Origin: Elysia marginata
Taxonomy: Eukaryota > Mollusca > Gastropoda > Plakobranchidae
DNA length: 23,936 nucleotides
Direction: 5' to 3'
Assembly (NCBI GenBank): GCA_019649035.1
Contig: BMAT01002704.1
Span: 3,828 to 27,763 of the forward strand
The number at the start of each line of letters is the position of its first letter. The first letter of the stretch is position 1. A program made the position numbers and the translations under genes. Of the stretch, positions 1-9,101 are shown one piece after another. The notes below the pieces were generated by a model. The model had not been told where the DNA came from. It searched no databases and was given only the letters and a program-made list of their open reading frames with translations.

Positions 1-540
1 CACACACACACACTCGTACTCCCTTCCGCTCCGAACTAAAAAAAAAGCAACAAAAAAAAAAGGCCACATAATTATGATTTGTCAAGTTGTTACGCGCTGC
101 ATATCGTTAGATTTTCCGTAGAACTGTCCTAACAAGACTAACAAGGAATAAAAATACTAAGTTATACTTTTTGAAGATTTTTAGGCATCCGAACCATTGC
201 GTAGTAACTTTTGTTTAAATGTTTTGTCTGTTTGCCCGTAACTATGTTTTCACTTATAAACTTAATGTAGTTTTTCCAATATTTATTAGACAGTTTTAGG
301 TGTCCCGAACTCTGTGCAAATATTGAGAAATAAGAAATTGGATTAAAAATGTGTTACCATTAATAAAAACAACTAAAAAAATAACTTAAACCTCAACTTT
401 CCTTTAGAAAGAGTGATAAAGCCCTTATCGTGATGAAACACATACACTGGGAGGGTACTGATTTTATATTTGCTTCATCTCACAAACATTGCTAGTATTT
501 GATTCGGAAGGGGTGTACATAAAATAAAATAAATAATAAT
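1..540. other. Intergenic AT-rich stretch
   Basis: The window opens inside a (CA)n microsatellite (positions 1-13). The rest is AT-rich with short homopolymer runs. I see no splice-bounded open frame or structured RNA here. Confidence 0.5.
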
Positions 541-544
541 AAAT

Positions 545-642
545 ATGTTTAGAGTCCTCCACCGCCGAAGGCAGTCTCATGACTTTACATATATTTACCC
601 CAGCAGGCCCATACACACCAGAGCCAATTCAACTCATATTTA
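545..642 (-). repeat. Dispersed repeat family R1, copy A
   Basis: The reverse complement of this stretch matches 23005-23100 closely over about 85 bp. Shared blocks include ACCGCCGAAGGCAGTCTCA, GACTTTACATAT, CCCAGCAGGCC and AATTCAACTCATATTT, with scattered substitutions. One side is flanked by an A/T-rich run (ATAAAATAAAATAAATAATAATAA), the kind of simple sequence often left at the end of a retroposed element. No coding potential is seen. The copy lies in inverted orientation to copy B, 22 kb away. Confidence 0.75.
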
Positions 643-660
643 TGTATTTGAATTAGAAAA

Positions 661-1190
661 AAATACCCAGTAACTTTAAGCAGTTATTTTCCGTCCTCTT
701 CTGGTCGTGGTCATTCTGCACCCGACCCGTATGATAAGACGGTGTTTTTTTTCCCACTGTAACACAGCTGCTCTATTTCTTCCTTTGCGGTGCTGGAGAA
801 GCTGGCGCAGTATGTGCGCGGCTTAAGTTAGTAAACAATTCGTTTTCTCTACAAAAGGCCTAGAAGCATAATCAATCTCTTCAATAAGAAGCCATAAATC
901 TGCTTAAAAGTGGTGCGCCTGGATCCTAGAGACATTTATAAATTTGTTTAATACCATTAATTTTTCTTGCTCTGGAACTCGGGGTCAAATCTGAAGTCAC
1001 ATTATAGAACTTATTCTGATACTGCTAAAAGTTGCATTAGGACTGCAATATTGAACAGCGCATATATAGAGTCATGAAAACTATACTGACAAAGAGAGGA
1101 AGTAATTTCACTCTTCCAATCTGATTCGGCGACGGAAGCTTATAATACGCAGTGGATACCTTGTGTGTGGACGATAATAACGTACGAGAT
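661..1190. other. Unassigned stretch
   Basis: Mostly AT-rich. A good-looking acceptor (T-run then ACACAG, ending at 769) is followed by about 40 bp of GC-richer sequence and a possible donor GTATGT. The phase does not lead cleanly into the first exon of gene A, so I do not call an exon. Confidence 0.3.
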
Positions 1191-1457
1191 AACAACGCCC
1201 ATAGGCAACGTGGGTTTTACAGCAGACGATTGGCGAACGGGCCCCGTCAGCCCATCAGCCATCTTGGATTTCTTCCACTATGGCCTTCATCCACCCGAGT
1301 AGGTACAAGGTCCGTAGCGCATGAAATCTAGTGTGCCTATTTCTACGCTATGAGCTTCGTAGCTTCGTCCTCCTGAGCGGGCCCATAACGCATGGTCTCT
1401 TGTGAGGCTGTTATGACTGTATAGATGGCTCTGACATCCGCCGTAGATCTGAGGGCC

Positions 1458-1527
1458 GTTGCATAGCGCGAGCGCTCGCAAAGGGCAAGCAAACCGTTCG
1501 CCGCGAGCGCTCTCCTCCCTATGCAAC
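1458..1527. repeat. GC-rich foldback unit 1
   Basis: The ends are a perfect 9-bp inverted repeat, GTTGCATAG (1458-1466) and CTATGCAAC (1519-1527). Inside are two GCGAGCGCT blocks. The same modules recur at 1871-1984, so this is one member of a local palindromic family. It stands out sharply from the AT-rich surroundings. It may be a degenerate foldback transposable element; no protein is encoded. Confidence 0.6.
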
Positions 1528-1550
1528 GCTATTTTCAGCGAACGCTTTTT

Positions 1551-1664
1551 AAAATGGCGACCACCAATTTAAAGATAGCCGCCATCTTTTTAAAATGGCG
1601 ACCACCCCTTTTAAAATGGCGACTTTTTTTTTTAAATGGCGACTTCCTTTTGAAAATGGCGACC
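1551..1664 (+). promoter_or_regulatory. Phased array of ATGGCG (YY1/Pho-like) motifs
   Basis: Five direct copies of A(A/T)AATGGCGAC occur, with ATGGCG starting at 1554, 1595, 1616, 1636 and 1656. One inverted GCCGCCATCTT lies at 1578-1588. The spacings are 41, 21, 20 and 20 bp, i.e. multiples of about two helical turns. The core resembles the YY1/Pleiohomeotic consensus AAnATGGCGGC, and the inverted copy matches it exactly. A regulatory role is inference; the array could also be a decayed simple repeat. It sits between two GC-rich palindromic blocks about 1 kb upstream of the first recognised exon of gene A. Confidence 0.4.
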
Positions 1665-1870
1665 AACTAACATCCTTAACAAATTAATTGGGCCCAATCA
1701 ATAAAAGACTGCTTATGTTAGAAAACTTGTTCATTAAGCTGTTTTGGGTACATAAATTTAACGATAGTAAAAATTGGCGAAATGTCTCCGAAGCCTAGAG
1801 GATTACTTTCGATCTTGATATTTCGAAAGGAAGTGGCGCCATGAAAATTCAGTCAATCAGCGTTGTTTAG

Positions 1871-1984
1871 TTCGCCGCGCACTACCTCGGGAGGTTGCAC
1901 GCGAGCGCTCGCGGCGAACGGTGACAAATTTGGCGTTGCATAGCGCGAATGGAAAACGGTTTGCGAGCGCTCGCGCTATGCAAC
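1871..1984. repeat. GC-rich foldback unit 2: two adjacent hairpins
   Basis: Hairpin one has arms TTCGCCGCG (1871-1879) and CGCGGCGAA (1910-1918). It encloses the perfect 14-bp palindrome CGCGAGCGCTCGCG (1900-1913) and the near-palindrome ACCTCGGGAGGT. Hairpin two has perfect 14-bp arms GTTGCATAGCGCGA (1935-1948) and TCGCGCTATGCAAC (1971-1984). These modules are shared with 1458-1527. The frames open through it are low-complexity by-products of the palindromes and are not called as genes. Confidence 0.65.
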
Positions 1985-2050
1985 GGCCCTCTGGTGTTCG
2001 TGGTGATAACCAACATGTTTCCAGGAACAACCAAGAAGACAACTGCGCTG

Positions 2051-2662
2051 TCTCAATGACTTGATGTTAAAAAAACTGCCTAAGTTAAACTTAGCCCTTG
2101 TCGTGTCTAAATTCAAGTAAACTGGTTCTAATAATTATGTAGAATAAATATTCACAGCCAAGATATGTCCGCTACGAAACGGGAAACAGGAAACATTAAT
2201 CATAATTAAAAATTTGTCTTTCTTCATAACCAATAGATTTTTAAAGTACGATTTCTTTTTGTTTGTTTATTATTCGTCTTTGATTTCACAATGTCTATTC
2301 ATGTGAAATTAACAGCAACACAGTATGAAATGGTTTAAAAAGAAATTAGCTTTATAAAGCCCAAATTCATATCCATTTAAATACTTTGTCTATCCTCATG
2401 AAAGTACAGAACCATGACCTTTTATCACAGTTTTGTGTCTTTATAAAAATCTCGTCTTCATAGCCTCAAGCCAAATTTGATGTCATGCAAAAACGAACGT
2501 TTAGTGACTATCTAAACCTTAGAGTGATTGCAGATTATCGTGAAAGAACCAGACGGAGAATTATTATTGCCATAATTATGTTCGATTTAATCCAGACAAG
2601 GTCCTTATTAAAAATATTAATAATAAAAACAATAAGTCTAAAACTTTGATACTTTTTTCCAG
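2051..2662. other. AT-rich stretch upstream of exon 1 of gene A
   Basis: No convincing exon or repeat is visible until the T-rich tract and acceptor CAG that end at 2662. If gene A has further 5' exons, part of this is intron. Confidence 0.4.
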
Positions 2663-2711
2663 GTTTAGATGAGATTAAGACTGCACCTGCCGGAACTTCT
2701 CCATCCACTGA
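2663..2711 (+). CDS. Gene A, first recognised exon (internal)
   Basis: This 49-bp exon is bounded by a strong acceptor (a run of T then CCAG, AG at 2661-2662) and a consensus donor (GA|GTAAGT at 2712). Only one of the three frames is open. It starts with the last two bases of a split codon and reads LDEIKTAPAGTSPST, then ends two bases into a codon (phase 2). Phase 2 is what the next exon at 3879 needs, giving Glu across the junction. The leading phase means at least one more exon lies upstream, which I could not find. The peptide is polar and gives no family clue. Confidence 0.55.
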
Positions 2712-2750
2712 GTAAGTCATATTACCAAAGGCGAGTTTTTTAACGACTTG

Positions 2751-3075
2751 TGGGGTCGTGTTCTAGTCGTAAACGCTTGCATCTCGAATAGAGAGGTCCG
2801 GGGTTCAAATCCTAGCTTAAGAGATAGGTGTTAAATCCTAAAGATGCTCCTTACTCAGATTTTCTCGCCTCAGTCAGACGTTAAGTAGGTATCTGGCTAT
2901 CGACATTGACAATTTGACAGTATGTTAGATGGATGCGCTTTGATTGCTGCTCTCCTGAGAGTTCTGAAGACAACTTGGTGGGTAATGACCTGTCGGGGAA
3001 CCTTTGTGAAAGCGCTTTGAGCATATAAGTAGATTTGATGCTACATAAAAAATGCTCCTCACTTTTCACTTTATA
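2751..3075 (+). repeat. tRNA-derived SINE, copy 1
   Basis: A tRNA-like head carries an A-box-like region (TTCTAGTCGTAAACGC) and a B box (GGGGTTCAAATCC). It is followed by the body blocks shared with the copies at 8681 and 18655: CTCGCCTCA, GTAGGTATCTGGCTAT, a Cys-free non-coding stretch with TTGGTGGGTAATGACC, and a tail with AAAGCGCTTTGAGC ending in T/A-rich sequence. It lies in the first intron of gene A, about 40 bp after the donor. RNA polymerase III transcription is typical for this class, but activity here is not shown. Confidence 0.8.
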
Positions 3076-3220
3076 TGTTATCATTTGTTCTTTGTGGTTG
3101 TTGTGTATGGCTAAGTGTTGGTGCACTTTCGGATTCAGATGGTTGCCTTTGGTGCGATTTGGATCTTCCCGTTCAAGTAAACAAGTCGTCTTCTACATGA
3201 AGGTTCTTTTTAAGGAGCGT

Positions 3221-3350
3221 AGTGGCGACATGGTATAAGCTCTGTTTCTCTCAGAGGCAAGGCGGTGGGTGCCGACGCTACTATAAGTCGAAGGTTCGAA
3301 TCATACTATGGGCAAACATTTCGGGTATTTCCAAATAAAGCCTACTTTTC
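3221..3350 (+). repeat. tRNA-like SINE head fragment
   Basis: The stretch GTGGCGACATGGTATAAGC looks like a tRNA acceptor/A-box region, and AGGTTCGAATCA (3292-3303) is a good B box with the usual spacing. The downstream sequence does not carry the body blocks of the other SINEs in the window, so this is either a truncated copy or a different tRNA-derived family. It does not fold into a convincing complete tRNA by eye. Confidence 0.4.
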
Positions 3351-3878
3351 TCCTCACCTAATTTCATTCTTTTAAAAATTTTCAATTATTTTCACTTTAT
3401 TGCCTGTTTATTGTTTTGATTTTTTAATCTTATCATTGGTGGTGGTTGGGGCAGCAGCTACCCCTTACAATGGCACTCAAAATGGTAAAGTCTCTCTTAC
3501 CTCCAAAGCATCGGTTCGGTGTGGAATCACTAAATATCCAATATATATCCGCTAAATGTGTGGGTATGTAAGCTTCTTTGTAATAAACATCTAGGAACTG
3601 TTATTCTTGGCCAGCCTCGATGTTCCCACCATTTCTCCTTTGCTGGACTGTCTGAATTAATCTGTATTTTTAACCCAGTGCTTGGCTCTTTACAATTAAA
3701 ACAATTCAATAATCAATACTTTGGACACAAGTTACGCTGAAGATGTGACATACATTCAAGAATGTTAAGAGCAGTAGGCCAATATCGAAATTTTAATGCT
3801 GTTTTTTTTTGTTGAAGTAAGTACTATAATTGTATCGTTTTAACTGTGAATCTATTTATCATGTATGCGTCCATGCAG
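3351..3878. other. Intron 1 of gene A, 3' part
   Basis: No supported gene or repeat. The final 40 bases before 3879 contain a modest pyrimidine content and end in CATGCAG, used here as the acceptor. Confidence 0.4.
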
Positions 3879-3950
3879 GTATCTCCAACTACAATCAGTC
3901 AGGGATGGCGAATCTCTTCATTCTTATCTCACTGGTGCCCGATATAACAG
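3879..3950 (+). CDS. Gene A, internal exon of 72 bp
   Basis: Borders are CATGCAG|G on the left and AACAG|GTGAGG on the right. Two frames are open. The phase-2 frame, required by the preceding exon, reads YLQLQSVRDGESLHSYLTGA and then RYN; it starts one base into the exon and ends two bases into an Arg codon. The other open frame (starting ISNYNQSGMANL) would need phase 1 and does not fit the neighbours. Because the exon is symmetric (2-2) and a multiple of three, skipping it would not shift the frame. Both possible next exons (6822 and 10150) accept phase 2, and both complete the Arg codon. The CT microsatellite starts 12 bases past the donor. Confidence 0.6.
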
Positions 3951-3962
3951 GTGAGGAGCACT

Positions 3963-3963
3963 G

Positions 3964-4002
<39 letters not shown>

Positions 4003-4040
4003 TGTCTCTCTCTCTCTCTCTGTCTCTCTCTCTCTCTCTT
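3963..4040 (+). repeat. (CT)n microsatellite directly after a splice donor
   Basis: About 78 bp of CT dinucleotides with four or so interrupting G bases. It begins 12 bases past the donor of exon 3879-3950, so the pre-mRNA would carry a long CU tract there, a usual target of PTB-type factors. It is complementary to the GA tract at 7481-7608. Confidence 0.95.
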
Positions 4041-5401
4041 CTGCTTAATATACGATGCTATTCAAAGAAAATTATCAAGTACCAATGAAACATTGCGAGT
4101 AGATGGTAACAGTGTCAGTATAGGGCCAGAAAAATGCTGACTCTTTAAAGCCTTACTAAACTTATCACTATGTATTGTGATTGAAACAGGCTCCACTCTG
4201 GCTGTGCCATAGTCTCTATACAGACTCGTGAACTTCTGGCACGTATCTCATAATAAGTATCTCATAATAAACCCCAAAAAGAGATTAAACTCTTTTTAAA
4301 CTTTTTGATATTTATACATCTATGTCTGGAGCAAAGCGATTTAACTACAACAATATTAAAATATATATTGTAATATAAATTATAATGCACTTACTGGTTC
4401 AAGTTCAGAAACTTTATGTCAACTGTACGCAAAAGTCAACGCTTTGGCTTCGACTTTTGTAAACGGATGGACAGCAAACATTTGAAATTTTCTGCTAGTT
4501 TTTGTCCGTGGAATGGCCACATTACCTTAACAGATCGAATGAATATAGAAATAATGTTGCAGATAATGGTTCGCTGGCGCAAAAAGCTAATGCATTTGGC
4601 AACTAAAGGGCAATAGTGAAAACCGAGCATAAAGCGCCCGCGCTAGCTTCAGGTTTCAGCCATGCGAAAAGCGTCTGCGAAGTAATTGACCTTTTTATAT
4701 GCTTTCAAGTGATTAATATACGTAGAAAACGCTAAGGCTATAAGAATATAGTTGTAAAGTTAAAGAAAAAATTTATATTTATTATAAGTTTTAATTTCGA
4801 CATATGTCTAATTTTCCTTGACTGCCTAAGATAAAGGGAAATGATTAAAAATGAAGGTTTTAGATTGCCTTGGCAAACATTTTACAATAAAAGAATTTTA
4901 ACAAATTGTACAAGTATTTGCAATGCTGAAGAAACTTTATACGTGTTTATTTGAAAAATAAGGGTTTTTAGATTATACTTCAGTCTGTTTATATCTCAAT
5001 TCAAGAGCGTTTGTAACTTTAGTAGTTTGGTCGCTGTCTATGTTCATATTTTTTAAGTACGTTGTTATAAAAAGATATTATAGTATTGCCAGATATTGAT
5101 ATCTACGATATGTTAAGTTAAAAAAATTAAGATCATAACAGTAGAATACTGGTTTCTTTAACTTTGATAAATATCCTTTCGTACGAAAGAGTCGATGCTT
5201 GACCAATACTTTTTATTGACATTATATTGAAATGCAGACTTTCTAAAATTTTCTTCTTCAAAGAATCTCAGAGATTGAAAAAAAAATTTATGTGAAGATC
5301 GCGTGGTTGATATAAAAACAAATGAATAAAAAATAACCTAAATGGGGTTTAATTGAACTCACTCTTGAAAACCAAAACTCGGCTCTAGGATGGCCAGAGG
5401 T
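4041..5401. other. Intron 2 of gene A, AT-rich
   Basis: I see no exon, RNA gene or recognisable element. Overlapping short open frames on both strands near 4420-4630 have no splice context or family similarity and are ignored. A short direct repeat (TATCTCATAATAA twice) lies at about 4245-4270. Confidence 0.45.
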
Positions 5402-5669
5402 CTAAGATTTTAAGCTGTCGCTTGAGAGATCGCCTTTCAGTCCTTGGTAAACGCTATTTTCATACATGTTGTCGTCATACTCAGGCGTTAATGAGTTCCT
5501 GGCTTCAGGCAGTAAGCTAGAGTAATTTGCCGAAACCACCGGTCCCCTGTCAATGCAGATGGTAATATCGTTCGTAATGGCTTGTCCGGGAACCCATGTT
5601 ATGCGCATAGAGCGCTTTTGTGGATTAGGCGCTATGCAATAAAGGCCTATGTTTTCCTTCACTATTGCC
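5402..5669 (-). CDS. Putative terminal exon of a minus-strand gene: receptor-like tyrosine-rich tail
   Basis: On the minus strand a pyrimidine-rich run (CCTTTTCTTTTTACACAAG) ends in an acceptor, followed by an 88-codon frame to a TAG at 5404-5402. The product is not recognised. Its last third is rich in acidic residues and tyrosine: NYSSLLPEA, then EYDDNMYENSVYQGLKGDL. SVYQGL fits the ITIM consensus (S/I/V/L)xYxx(I/V/L), and YEN fits the Grb2 SH2 motif YxN, as in cytoplasmic tails of signalling receptors. No transmembrane segment is present, so that would lie in an upstream exon at higher coordinates, which I did not find. An ATTAAA lies just downstream on the minus strand (5353-5348). It is nested in an intron of gene A in antisense orientation. 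A chance open frame remains possible. Confidence 0.4.
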
Positions 5670-6132
5670 CTTGTGTAAAAAGAAAAGGAACATGCTAAGG
5701 ATTAGCGCGAAGGGAGTTAAGCATCATGTCGTCAACTTACTGATCTTAAACGTGTCACTCTAGTTTTGTTTTATTCAGAATATTTTCTCTTGCAACCAAT
5801 TATCCCTGCACATATATGTATACTGTTTTGGAATGATGTATTCTTTTAATTATGACTATTCGTTTTGGGAAAAGTTATAGATTTTTAACATCATGTACCT
5901 TTTTTACTTAATAACACTTTCCTCAAATTCATATCTGCATGTAGACCTGTTTCACGGCGTTTGGTAAACTTTGCAAACCTTTAAAAAGTCTGAAAAGATG
6001 TTTTAAGGAATCTGCATACAATTCAATCTTGCGAATTATTGATTTCTTCTTTAAAAAACCCAAAGCCTTCCAAAGTCAAGATAAAAAACTCAGTTTGAAT
6101 TGCCAATAGAAAAACTTTACAGTAGAACAAGA
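5670..6132. other. Intronic AT-rich stretch
   Basis: No feature supported beyond being intronic to gene A on the plus strand and, possibly, to the minus-strand gene ending at 5402. Confidence 0.4.
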
Positions 6133-6483
6133 ATGGTATTGATCTTTCATACCATGGGAAACTGTTTCACTATTCTTAACATTTGTGTCATACTTGGTCT
6201 TATTTTATGTGATGTGAACTGTATGAATTTAAGAACGAGCGCCCACCTCGTGACCTCAATTATAGAATTAAATGTTGCTGACACTACGGCCTCAATTCTA
6301 TTTTGGCGTGTATTCAAGCTGTATTACTCAAGACACATCAGTTTGGAACAAGTAATGCACAACACGCTCTGGTATTTGGTGTTCATTTCATCCACGTTGC
6401 AGTGTCTGCTAATAAACCATTGGTTGTTTTATTCGACTGAACGCCTCATGTGCTTGAATCAAATGGATTGCTTTTTGCTGTGA
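6133..6483 (+). pseudogene. Possible rhodopsin-like GPCR relic (TM1-TM3 region)
   Basis: From ATG at 6133 a 116-codon frame runs to TGA at 6481. It is hydrophobic in blocks and has landmarks in the order seen in class A GPCRs: GN at residues 9-10, LRTSAH at 33-38 in the first intracellular loop position, LNVAD at 46-50 resembling the TM2 LAVAD, a Trp in the next loop, and SSTLQC at 86-91 followed by ERL at 103-105 where DRY would be. The TM3 Cys is absent, the GN-to-LRT distance is several residues too long, and the frame stops right after the ERL motif; no TM4-TM7 is seen in any frame downstream. If the match is real, this is a decayed or partial copy. It may also be chance in AT-rich DNA. 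Confidence 0.3.
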
Positions 6484-6821
6484 TTTCTAACACTTCGCCA
6501 TCAAGAAACACAGACCATGAAGTGACATTCGCTGCACGTTTTTAGAAGGACTAACAAGTAAAGGAAGGCTCTTATGCACTCTCAAAATCACAAGATTTTT
6601 CTCCGGCATGATTCACTTTGGATGTTATGCGCACGGACGAACACCACAATTCATATACCGGTACCATGCTCACTTCCTGGCACCAAGAAAAGATCCGTCA
6701 CGGAGTGAAATAAAACCACGCTTGTTACTATTTGAGCACCTTGTAACCGCACCCATATAAAACGGATACAGCAATTGCCAAATCTGTTTCAAGCCTCCAA
6801 CATAATATTTTTATCCCATAG
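6484..6821. other. Intron segment before the alternative last exon
   Basis: No gene supported. The sequence ends with AATATTTTTATCCCATAG, the acceptor of the exon at 6822. Confidence 0.4.
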
Positions 6822-7299
6822 ACCTCCTCTTGGGCCTATTGCCGAAACTGCCACGGCAGTTCCAAGAGTCAACTCGGCCCGCCTCAGCGAGAAAAGTTAT
6901 TCCGCCTCCGAGAGACCGGAAAGCGCTGTCTCCAACAACTCATGCCTTATCACACGCCTACCGAAGCCTAGACGGGCGCGCAGTCCGGCCAGGTCCGGCA
7001 GGTCTCGGAAAGGCTCGGAGGCAGGACTCAACGAATTCATGGCAGCCGAAGCCGAACGGAGACACTCGAGGAGCGAAAGTCGGAGAGCTTCGAGAGACTC
7101 CTCGGTGCATACCGGAAGGTCACGTGCCGGCAGCGTCGTCGGGAGTCGGAGGGCGTCGTTAGCTGAGATGCACCAAACGCTGATCGTAGACAGTCGTAGA
7201 AGTTCAAGAAGTGAAGACGCAGCCGGAGTTGGCTTAGATCTGTCCAAGCCGAAGAAGGAGAGAAAGAAGAGTGTTGTGATGAATTTGCACTGGCATTGA
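6822..7299 (+). CDS. Gene A, alternative terminal exon: basic Ser/Arg-rich tail
   Basis: The acceptor TTTTATCCCATAG ends at 6821 and a 158-codon frame runs to TGA at 7297-7299. It starts with one base of a split codon, so it joins exon 3879-3950 in frame and makes Arg at the junction. Codons are much more G/C-ending than the surroundings. The product is Ser/Arg-rich and strongly basic: KPRRARSPARSGRSRKGSE, AERRHSRSESRRASRDSS, GSRRASLAE and DSRRSSRSE. It carries four RRxS sites of the kind used by basophilic kinases such as PKA (RRHS, RRAS twice, RRSS), and ends KKERKKSVVMNLHWH. It is probably disordered. Two other long frames, one plus and one minus, overlap but have weaker codon bias. It could instead be the last exon of a separate upstream gene; shared phase favours gene A only mildly. 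Confidence 0.6.
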
Positions 7300-7357
7300 T
7301 GTTTGACGCCATCACGAACAAATATTATTATTGGCTATAGGATTTAAAGAAAGTATG

Positions 7358-7363
7358 ATTAAA
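7358..7363 (+). promoter_or_regulatory. Candidate polyadenylation signal (ATTAAA)
   Basis: ATTAAA lies about 60 bases after the TGA of the 6822-7299 exon and is followed by a GT-rich stretch (CTACTTGTGATTG), in keeping with a short 3' UTR for the basic-tail transcript. ATTAAA is the commonest variant of AATAAA. Confidence 0.35.
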
Positions 7364-7480
7364 GTATAGACCTACTTGTGATTGCCTCATGTAAATACGC
7401 ATGTATGAGACTGTTGAAGAAGTGATTCAGATTTTCATATTTTAAGGTCATAATATTACTGCGCTGTAGCCAAAGTGGCA

Positions 7481-7608
7481 AAGAGAGAGAGAGAGAGACA
7501 GAGAGACAGAGACCCTGAGAGAGAGCAAGAGAGAGATAGAAAGAGAGAGGACAGAGAGACAGAGAGACAGACAGAGAGAGAGAGAGATAGAGAGAGAGAG
7601 CGAGAGAA
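7481..7608 (+). repeat. (GA)n microsatellite
   Basis: About 128 bp of GA repeats with scattered interruptions (GACA, GATA, CCCTGAGA). The open frames through it on both strands are repeat artefacts. It lies just past the likely poly(A) site of the alternative last exon and is complementary, in the same transcript, to the CT tract at 3963-4040. Confidence 0.95.
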
Positions 7609-8680
7609 TTTAGAGATAGACAAAAAGGATAGGAGAAAGAAAACTGAACAGAAAAAACCGTCATATAATAGGGCTTCGTAATTTTCAAAGAAGAAAAAAA
7701 AATGTATTTTTATATCTGTCTTTAGTCATAAATAGTTATGTGCCCTATAAGTTCGATCCAAAAAATCACATATTCATTAAAGTAAACAAAATGCACACTC
7801 TTACCATGTACAATATTTGACTAAAACGTTCCCAAATTTGTTGCAGTTTTACATCGGCTAATAACATTGTCTAGAGTTTTTAGGTGAACGTTTTCATTTG
7901 AAGATTTTTTTCTTCTCATATTTTATAGGGGCATAAAAACGAATATTATCTCATATGTACTCAATTAAGACAGTATCAAACATTGTTAAAAGACCGCAGT
8001 AACATAACTGTAAGTTTCATTACATTATATGTAATTGTTTTGTGATAGTTTGGAATGGTTTTCATATTTTGTATTTCATGATTATTTTCAACTGATCTTT
8101 TTCTCTGAACGTTATGAAATTCTGCTTAGATTATCATAAATTTTTTATTTCAGTGCAGTTTTTTATTTTCTTAAATCACTCGTGTAATATTTTATTTTAT
8201 TAAGTCTAAAATAGAAGTGTATTTAACGGAGTACACATATAAAGTTATCGATTTTTTTCATGTTTTGCACCTGGTTAGTGTATATTTATTTCTCTCCCTT
8301 TGTTAAAAAATGTTTCGTTATTTCAAGAGCATTGTAATTTGCTGCAGATTGTTCACTCCAGTATCATGTATCAGTTGTACTAATTTGACTTTTAAATACT
8401 ATTGTTATATGTATTTTATTGTACAAGTTGTGTATTCAAAAGAGGAGCAAATGCTCAACTCTTAGGGTACATCGATATTAATGCAAGAATCAAAAGATCA
8501 CACGGTAGATTGACACTATTAAAATTAGCAGGTTTGAAATGACAACAACCAAACTTGAATGTGCTGTGACAAAATCAAACAGATAAATCATTTCATTTCG
8601 CAACTCGGCAGAACAGTTCTTGTATGTACTTACGTACACGTCCTTCGATAGGCCTACACCTTCCGTACCTGCCCAGGCTT
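7609..8680. other. Intron 2 of gene A, AT-rich
   Basis: Long AT-rich stretch with poly-T and poly-A runs. I see no exon, RNA or element in it. Confidence 0.45.
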
Positions 8681-9021
8681 GTGTGGCGTCGTGGTCTAGT
8701 GGTAGACGCCCAGCTTTCGGACCTAGAGGTCCGTGATTCGAGCCCTGCATGGTCAGGTTGACGTTTAGTCTTTTATAAAGGCTATTTACCCACATTTCTT
8801 CGCCTCACCGACTCTTGCGTTAAATGAGTAGTTGACTATAGTCAGTGAAAGATCTTGTCAGTTTGCTAGAGTGATGAGCTTTGAATTGCTGCTTCTCTAT
8901 GAGTTCAGAAGGTAATTTGGTTGGAAATGACATGTCAGGGAACTTAATAATTACGTAGAGCGCTTAGAGAATTTAGTGGGTAAGGGGTTATATAAAAACG
9001 CTCTTTACTTTTTTATTTTAA
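8681..9021 (+). repeat. tRNA-derived SINE, copy 2
   Basis: This is a well-kept copy. The head has the A box (GTGGTCTAGTGGTAGACGCC, tRNA-like) and a B box at 8733-8744 (GTGATTCGAGCCC). The body has CTTCGCCTCAC, GTCAGTGAAAGATCTTGTCAG, GAGTTCAGAAGGTAATTTGG and AATGACATGTCAGGGAAC. The tail has GTAGAGCGCTTAGAG, TTTAGTG and ATATAAAAACGCTC, then a T-rich end. It lies in intron 2 of gene A, same orientation as the gene. Confidence 0.9.
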
Positions 9022-9101
9022 TTGTACCAACGGTCATCGCTACTTACCTGTTCACATAATGTATCATTACTTTTATTTTTGTCTCAGTAACCCATTATTA
9101 A

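Noticed and set aside
770-813. Possible small exon with strong acceptor and GTATGT donor
   Set aside because: Its plausible frame leaves in a phase that does not enter the exon at 2663, and no other support exists.
1287-2042. Minus-strand open frames through the GC-rich palindromes
   Set aside because: They repeat R-C-I-A-R-A-L-A-type peptides that simply translate the palindrome modules; no splice or family support.
4416-4630. Overlapping open frames on opposite strands
   Set aside because: No splice sites, no motifs, AT-driven composition.
6830-7321. Other long frames over the basic terminal exon (plus and minus)
   Set aside because: Codon third positions and the splice phase favour the Ser/Arg frame; the others are shadows of a GC-richer exon.
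7359-7688. Frames through the GA tract on both strands
   Set aside because: Pure dinucleotide-repeat translation (RERERE or SLSLSL).
8681-8760. Possible genuine tRNA gene
   Set aside because: The tRNA-like part continues into the shared SINE body and recurs at 2751, 10283 and 18983; it is the SINE head.
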